Below, in pieces: positions 6,328-13,519 of a stretch of DNA of 21,395 bases. The DNA comes from an uncultured Clostridia bacterium. Its GTDB lineage: Bacteria; Bacillota; Clostridia; Christensenellales; UBA1242. How positions within the stretch are numbered: position 1 is the stretch's first letter; the number at the start of each line of letters is the position of its first letter. A program made the translations under genes and the position numbers. A model generated the notes under the pieces. The model was not told where the DNA came from, did no database searches, and was given only the letters and a program-made list of their open reading frames with translations. The stretch lies in NCBI GenBank assembly GCA_937893125.1, contig CALBHW010000033.1:1-21395 (forward strand), written 5' to 3'.

Positions 6328-7381
6328 AATAGAAATGCTAAAAGAAAAATTACTTTCCCTACCCGACCTTCCTATCTTTATTGCGGGGCACAAAAATCCC
6401 GACCAAGACTCAATAGGAAGTTGCCTTGTTTTATGTAGATTTTTGCGAAACTTCAAAAAACAAGCGTGGGTTTTACTAAATACCAACGAAAAATCCATTG
6501 TTTCGTGGCAAAATATTGACAATTTAGTAGTAAAAAATGTTAATGACATATTACAATCCAAAAATAACAAGAAAAGCGACAAAAACACATCAAATGATAG
6601 CAAATTAGACCTATGTGGCTTAAAATCTGATAAAAAATATGGTCAAAACGGTTATATTTTTATTGCGCTTGACCTAAACGATTTGTCTAGACTCGACAAT
6701 CATCAAGACGAATTTCTAAACGCAACTTTGACTTTAAACATTGACCACCACCAAGGAAATACAACGAATGCGGACTTTGTTTATTCAAACGACAAAGCGT
6801 CAAGCACTTGCGAAATTTTATTCGAACTTATAGAAAAAACAGACAAAACTCTTCTAACTCTTGACACTTGCGAAAACCTTTACTGCGGAATTCTAACTGA
6901 CACAAATTGTTTTTCAAGAAGGATTACAAACAAGACATTTATAATCGCGCAACAACTTATAAATCTCGGCGTCGATTACTATAAACTAAACCGCCTTGTT
7001 CTATGGGGACGCACAGTGGATGAACTCGTTTGCAGTGGGCTTCTTGCACAAAATATTGTCAATGCGGGCAACTTTCATTATGTTGTGTGCGACAAAACAA
7101 AAAGCCCAATGTGCAATTTATCCCAAAGCGTTCTTGTCAAAAAGGTGGCGGAAGATTTACGAAAAATTGACGGTATAAACATTCTTGTTTTCCTTATCGA
7201 CTATAAAGACAAATTTGTCGCAAAAGTTATGACAAACGACTGCGAAATCGCGGATAAGATTTCAAGCGAGTTCTCTGGTGGTGGCGGACATAAAAAAGAA
7301 GCTGGATTCACAACCACCCTTCCCCTTAAAACAATCCTATCCACCATTTCAGCGTATATTTCTAAAATGGTGAATAATTAA
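6320..7381 (+). CDS. DHH/DHHA1 family phosphoesterase (NrnA-like)
   Basis: I chose the ATG at 6320, which gives 353 residues. GGGAGA lies 5 bases before it and it overlaps the upstream stop by 8 bases; an earlier in-frame ATG at 6272 lies inside the fusion gene without a ribosome binding site. Motifs in order: GHKNPDQDSIGS (first metal-binding motif, near residue 23), ALDLNDLSRL, NIDHH (the DHH signature) and GILTDTNCF, then a DHHA1 domain ending in GGGGHKKEAGF. Relatives degrade short oligonucleotides, pAp, or linear and cyclic dinucleotides. A Lys/Asn/Ser-rich insert (about residues 70-105) interrupts the N-terminal domain. The overlap with a RelA/SpoT-like synthetase suggests linked nucleotide chemistry, which is inference. 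Confidence 0.9.
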   Translation: MCKIEMLKEKLLSLPDLPIFIAGHKNPDQDSIGSCLVLCRFLRNFKKQAWVLLNTNEKSIVSWQNIDNLVVKNVNDILQSKNNKKSDKNTSNDSKLDLCGLKSDKKYGQNGYIFIALDLNDLSRLDNHQDEFLNATLTLNIDHHQGNTTNADFVYSNDKASSTCEILFELIEKTDKTLLTLDTCENLYCGILTDTNCFSRRITNKTFIIAQQLINLGVDYYKLNRLVLWGRTVDELVCSGLLAQNIVNAGNFHYVVCDKTKSPMCNLSQSVLVKKVAEDLRKIDGINILVFLIDYKDKFVAKVMTNDCEIADKISSEFSGGGGHKKEAGFTTTLPLKTILSTISAYISKMVNN

Positions 7382-7418
7382 CCCGCGATAAAAAAACTTA
7401 AAAAGTCAACCTTTAAAA

Positions 7419-7455
7419 ATACGCATCCACAACGGACGCGCATTTTTTTTCTTTT
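7419..7455. terminator. bidirectional terminator between convergent genes
   Basis: ATACGCATCC (7419-7428) and GGACGCGCAT (7434-7443) flank a 5-base loop. On the minus strand the stem is a full 10 bp with two G.U wobbles, followed by TTTTT. On the plus strand it has two A.C mismatches but is followed by eight T, a C and four more T. It serves the DHH gene (+) and the zinc-ribbon gene (-). Confidence 0.7.
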
Positions 7456-7518
7456 AGGTCATAAACTCGCAAAACATTACAAATTTTTATCTAAATTTAA
7501 TATTACTTAAAAATTCAC

Positions 7519-7974
7519 CTACTGCAACCAATATCTATCAGTTGTTTGTTCCCAAATATTTCTTAGATATTCGCTTCCTATTTTTGCATTGTTTTTAAAC
7601 TCATTGTTATTTTCAAAAAATTGGCTTTGTTTGGTTTGAGAATTAAATAATTGAATTTTTGTTTTTTTGTCCTCATCACAAACAAGTTCAACAGCATAGA
7701 GAACGCCATTATACACAAACTGCATTTCACCATAAGAATGCAAATCTTCTATAAATTCATCAAAGTTAGGCTCAAAAGGCTTACCTTCTTTGTAAAGTTT
7801 TATTGCCTTATTTAATGAAACCAAATTCGGCATAGCAATTCTACTTGGATTTTCTTCGTTTAAAAAACAATTCCACCATCCACAGTTAGGACAACCCCCT
7901 TGCCCATAAACATCAACATCTATTATTTGAGAACAAACTTCACATTCCTTTTTATACTTTTTTTCTTTTTCCAT
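7519..7974 (-). CDS. zinc-ribbon protein, possible immunity protein (paralogue 1)
   Basis: The 151-residue protein begins with a zinc-ribbon pattern: C11-x2-C14 and C28-x2-C31, the latter in GGCPNCGWWN. It continues with MPNLVSLNKAIKLYKEGKPF, a region that includes FDEFIEDLHSYGEMQFVYNG, and a C-terminal KIGSEYLRNIW, ending WLQ. It is clearly paralogous along its whole length to the protein at 8039-8530. No signal peptide or membrane segment is seen. AGGA lies 9 bases before the ATG. I do not recognise the family with certainty. The setting (two cysteine-rich paralogues directly downstream of a small toxin-tip-like ORF) is typical of immunity genes, so that role is inferred, not shown. Confidence 0.75.
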   Translation of the reverse strand: MEKEKKYKKECEVCSQIIDVDVYGQGGCPNCGWWNCFLNEENPSRIAMPNLVSLNKAIKLYKEGKPFEPNFDEFIEDLHSYGEMQFVYNGVLYAVELVCDEDKKTKIQLFNSQTKQSQFFENNNEFKNNAKIGSEYLRNIWEQTTDRYWLQ

Positions 7975-8077
7975 TTTTTATAGTCCTATCTTGAAAAACA
8001 ATTTACAAGTTTTCATTATTTAGGTATATGGCTTATCTTTACTGCAACCAATTTACATCATAGCTAAGGCATGCTGA

Positions 8078-8530
8078 CTAAATATATTTAGGATTCTCTA
8101 CTTTATCCCAAATATTTTTAAGATACTCATTTCCAATTTTTGCATTTTGTATAAAGTCATCTTTGTCTATAAAATAGCAAATATTGCTAGGATTACAACC
8201 AAATTCAATTTTTTTATCCGCGCAATCTCTTAATGACAAACAGTAATTTAACCCTTTATACCAAAACTCCACCTCACTATAAGAGGATAACATTTCAAGA
8301 AAATCGTTCAAATCTGGTTTAAAAGTTTTTTTATCTTTATATAACCGTTTTGCTTTATTCAAAGACACTAAATTTGGGAAAATTATTTTATCTTCGTTCA
8401 TTTCTCCAAGTCTATTATTATACCAACCACAATTTTTACATTCTCCATTCCCAGTCTTGCTTACTGCCACTATTTTTCCACAAACATCACATTTCTTTTC
8501 ATAAATTTTATTAAACTGACTATTTTTCAT
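8078..8530 (-). CDS. zinc-ribbon protein, possible immunity protein (paralogue 2), shortened by an in-frame TAG
   Basis: I place the start at ATG 8530, with AAGGA 6 bases upstream; a TTG at 8548 without support is less likely. That gives 150 residues. The zinc-ribbon cysteines are C14/C17 and C31/C34. The body repeats the neighbour's pattern: FPNLVSLNKAKRLYKDKKTF, FLEMLSSYSEVEFWYKGLNY, KIGNEYLKNIW. The upstream toxin-like ORF ends at 8542, so the two are closely linked. After the TAG at 8080-8078 the same frame stays open for 12 codons (SACLSYDVNWLQ) to TAA at 8041-8039. The paralogue also ends in WLQ, so this copy seems to have lost its C-terminal tail to a nonsense mutation, unless TAG is read through. 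Confidence 0.72.
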   Translation of the reverse strand: MKNSQFNKIYEKKCDVCGKIVAVSKTGNGECKNCGWYNNRLGEMNEDKIIFPNLVSLNKAKRLYKDKKTFKPDLNDFLEMLSSYSEVEFWYKGLNYCLSLRDCADKKIEFGCNPSNICYFIDKDDFIQNAKIGNEYLKNIWDKVENPKYI

Positions 8531-8541
8531 ATTATATCCTT

Positions 8542-8859
8542 TTAACAATAATTATTATTTATTCTTTCACCATTAGGACCAATATACTCGGGTCTAACTG
8601 GATGTGCATTATTTTTCTTCCAATCCCAATAATGATCGTGCGGAAAAGTATGTGTTTTATTTGAGTCCCCGTGATTCCAATCTCTATCCCAGATTGCCTT
8701 ACCTTCTGCATCATACCATCGTTGTTGTAATAGTTCTCCAGTTACTTCATCATAGTAATCAATTCTTGAATTTGGTGGGCAACCTTCAATTTCCCTTATA
8801 CTCTTACCATAAGGGCCATAAACAGTAATTATTCCACCACTAGGCTTACACATTCCCAT
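8542..8859 (-). CDS. small His/Trp-rich protein resembling a polymorphic-toxin C-terminal tip
   Basis: A 105-residue protein with its own AGGGG ribosome binding site 7 bases before ATG 8859. The frame upstream is closed by TGA nine codons earlier, so it is not simply the 3' end of a longer open frame. It starts GGIITVYGPYGKSIREIEG and then has RIDYYDEVTGELLQQRWYD and a cluster of His, Trp and Asp: AIWDRDWNHGDSNKTHTFPH, then HYWDWKK. This tyrosine-rich repeat-like start followed by a His-rich end resembles the tips of Rhs/YD-type secreted toxins as I remember them. No secretion signal is present, so it may be an orphan tip cassette. It is followed directly by two immunity-like genes. The family assignment is a judgement from pattern, not a match. 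Confidence 0.6.
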   Translation of the reverse strand: MGMCKPSGGIITVYGPYGKSIREIEGCPPNSRIDYYDEVTGELLQQRWYDAEGKAIWDRDWNHGDSNKTHTFPHDHYWDWKKNNAHPVRPEYIGPNGERINNNYC

Positions 8860-9032
8860 TATATCACCCCTCGTGGCAAAAGTTCAAATGTTTTTGAAGT
8901 CGTTTGACCATTATTGCCACATAGTAATAATTTTTCACAAAAAAAATACCATTTCTAAAAGCATTCAAACTTTAAAAGCTTGGTGTCCTACTCATTTTCA
9001 TATTTTGGGTTGTCCGCGAATAAAAATTTAAT

Positions 9033-9719
9033 ATGTTTTTGACTATTAAAAAGAAAATCCTTGTTTTTTCGCTCATTTTTTTGTGTTTTGCTCTCGTTTG
9101 TTCGTCCGTTTTTTTGATAAAAACCACAAATAGCACCCCAATGCGCCATTTTTCTGTTGTAATTGACGCGGGACACGGCGGACTGGACGGCGGTTGTGTT
9201 GGAAAAACCACGGGAGTTTTCGAGAGTGACCTAAATCTCAAATTTGCATATAATCTTCAAAAACAACTTTCAAATATGGGCATAACTTGCACTTTGACGC
9301 GAAAAAATGCCGATGGGCTATACGACCCAACGGCAAAAAATCATAAAAAAAGCGAAATGAAGGTTAGACGCGAAATAATAGAATCTGCCTCCCCCGACCT
9401 TGTTATAAGTTTACATATGAATAGTTATCCCTTACAATCTTGCCACGGTGCGCAAGTTTTTTACAAAAAGGGAAATGAGCAAGGAAAAATTTTGGCGGAC
9501 AACATTCAGTCCGAACTTTCCTTACTCACAAACACAAAATCAACCCAAGGCAAAGTGGGCGACTACTATGTGGTCAACTGCACTGATATTCCGTCTGCGC
9601 TTGTCGAATGCGGTTTTTTAAGCAACCCCGAAGAAGAACGCCTACTCGCCACCCCCGACTATCAAACCAAAATTTGCTACGCCATCTCCGTCGGCATAAT
9701 AAAATTTCTAGGAGCGTAA
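9033..9719 (+). CDS. cwlD: N-acetylmuramoyl-L-alanine amidase, CwlD type
   Basis: The 228-residue protein has an N-terminal membrane anchor or uncleaved signal (residues 9-30) after KKK, then one Amidase_3 domain. Zinc ligands and the catalytic acid are visible: H48 in VVIDAGHGG, E64 in FESDLN, H128 in ISLHMN and E192 in ALVECGFLSNPEEE. Length and single-domain layout match CwlD, which trims peptide side chains from spore cortex peptidoglycan so that muramic delta-lactam can form. It would act outside the membrane. It stands alone between minus-strand units. The ATG at 9033 has only a weak AT-rich leader with no clear Shine-Dalgarno. A general autolysin-type amidase is the main alternative. 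Confidence 0.85.
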   Translation: MFLTIKKKILVFSLIFLCFALVCSSVFLIKTTNSTPMRHFSVVIDAGHGGLDGGCVGKTTGVFESDLNLKFAYNLQKQLSNMGITCTLTRKNADGLYDPTAKNHKKSEMKVRREIIESASPDLVISLHMNSYPLQSCHGAQVFYKKGNEQGKILADNIQSELSLLTNTKSTQGKVGDYYVVNCTDIPSALVECGFLSNPEEERLLATPDYQTKICYAISVGIIKFLGA

Positions 9720-9740
9720 AATTGTTCATATAGCCCCGCT

Positions 9741-9815
9741 TCAAGCAATTTTGACCACTTCTTTTCGTAAAATTTTAAGTTTTTTTATAAAAAAAATAGC
9801 CCCTAGTTAGGGGAC
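9741..9815. repeat. interspersed direct repeat, copy B
   Basis: This is the second copy of the element at 66-140, same orientation, 9.7 kb away and just after cwlD. Its terminal hairpin is CCCCTA-GT-TAGGGG (9800-9813). It differs from copy A at three bases in the hairpin but still pairs, through a one-base shift of register. Confidence 0.8.
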
Positions 9816-9994
9816 GGTGATAAAACGACCAATCATCTATTGCTTACCCCTTGCAAGGGGAAATGTAAAACGGGATCCTCAAAAATAGCAAAAAAATAGA
9901 ACTTTTCAAAATTTGTGAGGTAAAAGATAGACTGTCCACAAGTTGAGCGGTTGCAAAAGCACCCCGAACAAAAGGACGAATCTCGACGCTCTGA

Positions 9995-10124
9995 CTACCC
10001 TTCCGTCAACTTCGTTGCCACCTTCCCTTACAAGGGCAGGCAAACAACGATTGTTTTTCTTTACTTCCCCATGCAATGGGAAGCTAAAAGATAGATGGTT
10101 GCGAGAGCAATCCGACCTGATAGT
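9995..10124. repeat. degenerate mosaic intergenic repeat with several hairpins
   Basis: Successive small inverted repeats are visible: CAAC-TTC-GTTG (about 10007-10017), CCCTT-AC-AAGGG (10025-10036), CTTCCC and GGGAAG (10064-10083), and GGTTGC-GAGA-GCAATC (10097-10112, a GNRA-type loop). The first part reads like a decayed form of the CTACCCCTCCGTCA and CTCCCCTTGCAAGGGGAG repeats that I remember from gut Firmicutes. It is non-coding. Confidence 0.55.
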
Positions 10125-10139
10125 GTATCTTGACGCGTT

Positions 10140-10187
10140 GGCGCTCATATGCAAGTGTCAATTCTTGACAGTTTGCATATGGTCGCC
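10140..10187. repeat. long imperfect hairpin (inverted repeat)
   Basis: GGCG, CATATGCAA and TGTCAA (10140-10161) pair in order with TTGACA, TTGCATATG and CGCC (10165-10187) around the loop TTC. This is 19 Watson-Crick pairs interrupted by two small internal loops. No T tract follows on the plus strand, so it is not a classical terminator. It stands just before the terminator of the DUF202 gene. Confidence 0.8.
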
Positions 10188-10194
10188 GTTAAAC

Positions 10195-10221
10195 AAAAAA
10201 AAGTAACCTATTTAAGGTTAC
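10195..10221 (-). terminator. Rho-independent terminator of the DUF202 gene
   Basis: On the minus strand GTAACCT (10221-10215) pairs with AGGTTAC (10209-10203) around a 5-base loop, followed by a run of eight T (from 10202-10195). It lies 22 bases after the stop codon of the gene ending at 10244. Confidence 0.85.
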
Positions 10222-10243
10222 CCTATTTGTTTGTTTGATATTA

Positions 10244-10753
10244 TCACAAGTCTTCTTCGTCGCCGACATTGTCACCTACTGACAAGAATTCTTCTTTTAC
10301 ATGGCGGGACAATTTTTTTGTCACACTTCTTCTTAAAATAAATTCAATCACGCCATAAATAAGGAAAGAGAAACCGATTAAAAACATCACAATTACAAAC
10401 GCGTCAAATTGGTCATAACTTGCAATTTTAAGATATGTAAACGCAAGCGAAACAAACACACACGCCGTTCTAATATATGAAAGAAGAGACCTTTCACAAG
10501 ACATAAAAGTTTGCCTAACGGCAAGATTTGTACGCAAACCTTCAAGTTTAAGTCTATTTTTTTCGTCGCTAACAGGCCTTGACGCTTTAGGACTGCTTGT
10601 TTTTCTCTCTTCTTTTCTATTTTCGCCTTTGTTGACCTTTTTTTGATTCGAATTCTCGTCTTTTTTTGCTTTTATCGCTTTCAATTTGTTCGAAACAACC
10701 TTTTTATTATCTATTTCCGAACCATTTTCAGCCAATTTTTCTTTTTCTTCCAT
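10244..10753 (-). CDS. DUF202 (YidH-like) small membrane protein with lysine-rich N-terminal extension
   Basis: The 169-residue protein has two parts. Residues 1-70 are highly charged and low in complexity (Lys, Glu, Asn, Ser), probably disordered and cytoplasmic. From about residue 72, LRTNLAVRQTFMSCERSLLS and YIRTA form the DUF202 signature (conserved Arg, Thr, Ser around the first helix). Two membrane helices follow, at about 92-110 and 116-138. The tail is basic, then acidic. The biochemical role of DUF202 proteins is not settled, and none is assigned here. AGGA lies 7 bases before the ATG and a terminator directly follows, so it is monocistronic. The long charged extension is more than the compact family core needs. 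Confidence 0.85.
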   Translation of the reverse strand: MEEKEKLAENGSEIDNKKVVSNKLKAIKAKKDENSNQKKVNKGENRKEERKTSSPKASRPVSDEKNRLKLEGLRTNLAVRQTFMSCERSLLSYIRTACVFVSLAFTYLKIASYDQFDAFVIVMFLIGFSFLIYGVIEFILRRSVTKKLSRHVKEEFLSVGDNVGDEEDL

Positions 10754-11055
10754 AAAAACATCCTTTTTCTAACTTTAGTAATTTTTGTCTATTTATTCCT
10801 TGCCACAAAGTGCAAGAAAAAATTGTACTTTTACATCAATATTCTATCGTGTAATAAGGCTTTTAGTCAAACAAATAAAAAAAATTTTATAATTTTAACG
10901 CAAAATATAAAAAGGCATTTGTATTCCACCTTAAAATATGCTAAAATTGGATATACTAAAATTAAAGGCGAGAGAATTTAGTTTGATTTTGAAAAATTTA
11001 ACAAAAATACATTTTTAAACAATTTTTCTTACATTCAAAAAATTAGGAGTATACC
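10754..11055. other. divergent intergenic region
   Basis: This 302-base AT-rich region lies between the DUF202 gene (-) and the acidic protein gene (+). It contains the plus-strand promoter at 10919-10947 and a small imperfect hairpin around CTTGC and GCAAG (about 10801-10818). I see no RNA gene and no convincing minus-strand promoter. Confidence 0.5.
10919..10947 (+). promoter_or_regulatory. sigma-A type promoter for the acidic protein gene
   Basis: TTGTAT (10919-10924), a 17-base spacer ending in TGC, then TAAAAT (10942-10947). The TG before the -10 makes it an extended promoter. The leader would be about 100 bases. A second -10-like TATACT lies at about 10952. Confidence 0.55.
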
Positions 11056-11817
11056 ATGGAAAAAAAAGTAATGAGTTTTGAACTATTCAAAAAAACTTTA
11101 GCCCCTGAAAAGGTTGAAAGATACAAGGATAATGCACTTAACGCATATTATTGGGACTACATTTCCAACTTACCAGAAGAAGATTTTTCAAATCTTAGCA
11201 AATTTGAAAGTGATAGCGAAAAGAAAAAGTTTGCTTCAAAAATGACGGCACAAGAATATGATGCCGAAGGCTTTATTCCAGCCTACCTTGAATATCTTGA
11301 AAAGGAAGGTAAAAAATATAATAAAACAGTTTGTCTTAGGTGGGCGACTGGACTGGAAAACGAAAATTTGGACGACCTTGAAAGAGACGAAAGTTTAAAC
11401 GCTCTTGGGGCTTATTGGTCGGACAATGATATGACAGACTTTAATTATTCAGACAAGAAAAAATATCTTCACTTCTTCCCTGCATCGAGTTACAGAGAAC
11501 GCAAAACATTTTTACATAATATTGACGAAGAGGACAATCCAAAAACCGACCTATACGCATATATGATCGATTCAGACCTTGTTGAAAAATGTACTGGGTA
11601 TGGAAAATATCTTGATAGCGACGGCAGTTACTGGGAAGAATACGAAGAAATCGCAATTCCATCGTCAAAGCTCAAAAAGTCAAACGTTATACAAAATTTT
11701 GAGATAGAAAGGACGGGCTGTCAAAACTATAATTCTGAACGACACATAAAAACAGTTTTAAACTCATTTTATGACGATGACGAACTTGATGACGACGGGT
11801 ACAATTTAAATTACTAA
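11056..11817 (+). CDS. unrecognised acidic protein, 253 residues
   Basis: A well-formed gene with AGGAG 6 bases before the ATG. The product is soluble, rich in Asp, Glu, Tyr and Lys, with no signal peptide or membrane segment. The first half looks helical (SFELFKKTLAPEKVERYKDN and onward). The most distinctive part is about residues 137-215: YLHFFPASSYRERKTFLHNI, then DLYAYMIDSDLVEKCTGYGK and EEYEEIAIPSSKLKKSNVIQ. It ends in a very acidic tail (DDDELDDDG). The block with Arg, a Tyr/Met-rich core and a late acidic strand before IPSSKL reminded me faintly of ADP-ribosyltransferase folds, but I could not assign catalytic residues and make no such call. It lies upstream of asnS, 154 bases apart, without a clear terminator between. 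Confidence 0.8.
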   Translation: MEKKVMSFELFKKTLAPEKVERYKDNALNAYYWDYISNLPEEDFSNLSKFESDSEKKKFASKMTAQEYDAEGFIPAYLEYLEKEGKKYNKTVCLRWATGLENENLDDLERDESLNALGAYWSDNDMTDFNYSDKKKYLHFFPASSYRERKTFLHNIDEEDNPKTDLYAYMIDSDLVEKCTGYGKYLDSDGSYWEEYEEIAIPSSKLKKSNVIQNFEIERTGCQNYNSERHIKTVLNSFYDDDELDDDGYNLNY

Positions 11818-11971
11818 ATAGCACAAATGTCATAAAAATTTAGATTTGCACAAAGAAAACAACTATTTTCTTAAAAAAAACATTCTCAATAACAAAAATT
11901 ACATTGATTTTAAAAAAGTTAAAATTAAACAAAAATATTTTTATCATACAAACACAAAAAGAAGGAACAAA

Positions 11972-13351
11972 ATGAAACTATTAGATTTAAGAACACTTGA
12001 TAAAACATTAGAAGAGAAAAAAGACACCATAGTCGAAATTGGTGGCTGGGTAAGAACAGTTAGAGACAACAAGAACTTTGGGTTTATTACACTAAACGAC
12101 GGAACAACATTCAAAGGTGTTCAAATTGTCTTTAACGCAAGTGACATAGAAAACTACACTGAAATTGCAAAACTTAACACTGGAAGCAGTTTAAGATGCA
12201 AAGGAAAGGTAATTTTGACACCAAACAACAAGCAACCATATGAAATTCATGCGACTGAGATTGAAGTTTTGTGCAAAACAGGCGCGGACTACCCATTGCA
12301 AAAGAAAGGTAGTACACTTGAATTTTTGCGTGAACAAGCCTATCTTAGACCAAGGACCAACCTTTTCAATGCGGTTTTTAGAGTTAGAAGCGAAGCGAGT
12401 TTTGCTCTTCACAAATTTTTTAACGAAGAAGGCTTTGTTTATCTTCAAGCCCCAATTTTCACATCAAGTGACTGCGAAGGCGCAGGCGAACTATTTAAAG
12501 TTAGTACACAAGATATTTATTCAGGCAAAAAACTCGACCCAAAAGACGAACTCTTTGGAAAATCCGTTTTCCTATCCCCTTCCTGCCAACTTGAAGGCGA
12601 AACTTTTGCTTTGGCTTTTGGCAAAACATACACATTTGGACCAACCTTTAGAGCGGAAAACAGCAACACGGTAAAACACGCAAACGAGTTTTGGCACCTT
12701 GAACCTGAAATGGCGTTTTACGAACTTTTCGACGATATGGATGTCATGGAAAAGATGATAAAATATGTCATAAAATATCTTTTTGAACACTGCAAAGCGG
12801 AACTTGAATTTTTTGATAGTTTTGTTGAAAAAGGACTTATTGAAAAACTTAAACTCGTCGAAAGTAGCGATTTTGCAAGAATCACCTACACACAAGCGAT
12901 TAAAGACCTTGAAAAACATAACGACAAATTTGAATACAAAGTTAAGTGGGGTAGCGACATTCAAACTGAGCACGAAAAATTCTTGACACAAGTTGTGTAC
13001 GGCAAACCAGTTTTTGTTTATGATTATCCAAAAGAAATTAAAGCGTTCTATATGAAACTCAACGACGACAACAAAACAGTCAAAGCAACCGACCTTCTGG
13101 TGCCTGGCATCGGCGAACTCTGCGGAGCAAGCGAAAGAGAAGAAAGATACGACGTTCTTTTGAACAGAATCCACGAACTTGGACTCAACGAAAAGGACTA
13201 TTGGTGGTATCTCAACCTTAGAAAATTTGGTAGCGTAAAGCATAGCGGATTTGGGCTCGGCTTTGATAGACTTGTTATGTATGTCACTGGAATGCAAAAT
13301 ATCCGTGATGTTATCCCATTCCCTCGCACGCCAAAGAACTGTGAATACTAA
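11972..13351 (+). CDS. asnS: asparaginyl-tRNA synthetase
   Basis: A class II synthetase that charges tRNA-Asn. I set the start at ATG 11972, 5 bases after GAAGGA, giving 459 residues. The frame is open 42 codons further upstream, but that part is Lys/Asn-rich and has no ribosome binding site. An N-terminal OB-fold (about 1-110, VEIGGWVRTVRDNKNFGFIT) precedes motif 1 (FRVRSEASFALHKFFNEEGF), motif 2 (TFGPTFRAENSNTVKHANEF, followed by WHLEPEMAF) and motif 3 (GFGLGFDRLVMYVTGMQNIR). The end IRDVIPFPRTPKNCEY is typical of AsnS rather than AspS. No T-box leader is recognisable upstream. A strong terminator follows at 13520-13557. Confidence 0.97.
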   Translation: MKLLDLRTLDKTLEEKKDTIVEIGGWVRTVRDNKNFGFITLNDGTTFKGVQIVFNASDIENYTEIAKLNTGSSLRCKGKVILTPNNKQPYEIHATEIEVLCKTGADYPLQKKGSTLEFLREQAYLRPRTNLFNAVFRVRSEASFALHKFFNEEGFVYLQAPIFTSSDCEGAGELFKVSTQDIYSGKKLDPKDELFGKSVFLSPSCQLEGETFALAFGKTYTFGPTFRAENSNTVKHANEFWHLEPEMAFYELFDDMDVMEKMIKYVIKYLFEHCKAELEFFDSFVEKGLIEKLKLVESSDFARITYTQAIKDLEKHNDKFEYKVKWGSDIQTEHEKFLTQVVYGKPVFVYDYPKEIKAFYMKLNDDNKTVKATDLLVPGIGELCGASEREERYDVLLNRIHELGLNEKDYWWYLNLRKFGSVKHSGFGLGFDRLVMYVTGMQNIRDVIPFPRTPKNCEY

Positions 13352-13519
13352 TTTTAAGCAAAAATTAAATTTGAAAAGACGACTGTAAAAAAGTTATTGT
13401 TCGAAATTTACTAAAACCAGTGAGTTTAAACAAAAAAAATAATAATTTAGTAAAAAACCGCTATGAGCACACATTTATTGTTTTTTTAAATCACATTATA
13501 AAAAAATCTTATATACACA

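Larger units (their letters stand above)
9720..10202. other. repeat- and hairpin-rich intergenic region
   Basis: About half a kilobase without a believable gene. It holds repeat copy B (9741-9815), a perfect palindrome CCCCTTGCAAGGGG (9847-9860), a degenerate mosaic of hairpins (9995-10124) and a long near-perfect hairpin (10140-10187). ORFs on either strand here have no ribosome binding site and follow the repeats. The mosaic resembles dispersed intergenic repeats common in gut Clostridia genomes, from memory. Confidence 0.7.

Noticed and set aside
8858..8887. TTGAAC-18-TATAAT promoter on the minus strand for the toxin-like gene
   Set aside because: The -10 overlaps the start codon, so transcription would begin at or beyond the second Met codon. 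The good AGGGG ribosome binding site upstream argues that the message starts earlier.
9906..10206. ORFs of 82 (-) and 87 (+) codons
   Set aside because: They lie entirely in hairpin-rich repeat DNA, have no ribosome binding sites, and their sequences simply follow the repeats.
11818..11971. Possible T-box leader upstream of asnS
   Set aside because: No TGGNACCGCG-like T-box sequence or antiterminator/terminator pair is visible.
12572..13297. Long 241-codon minus-strand frame inside asnS
   Set aside because: It is an antisense shadow of a clear synthetase gene, rich in Phe and Lys from complement codons, with no start signals.
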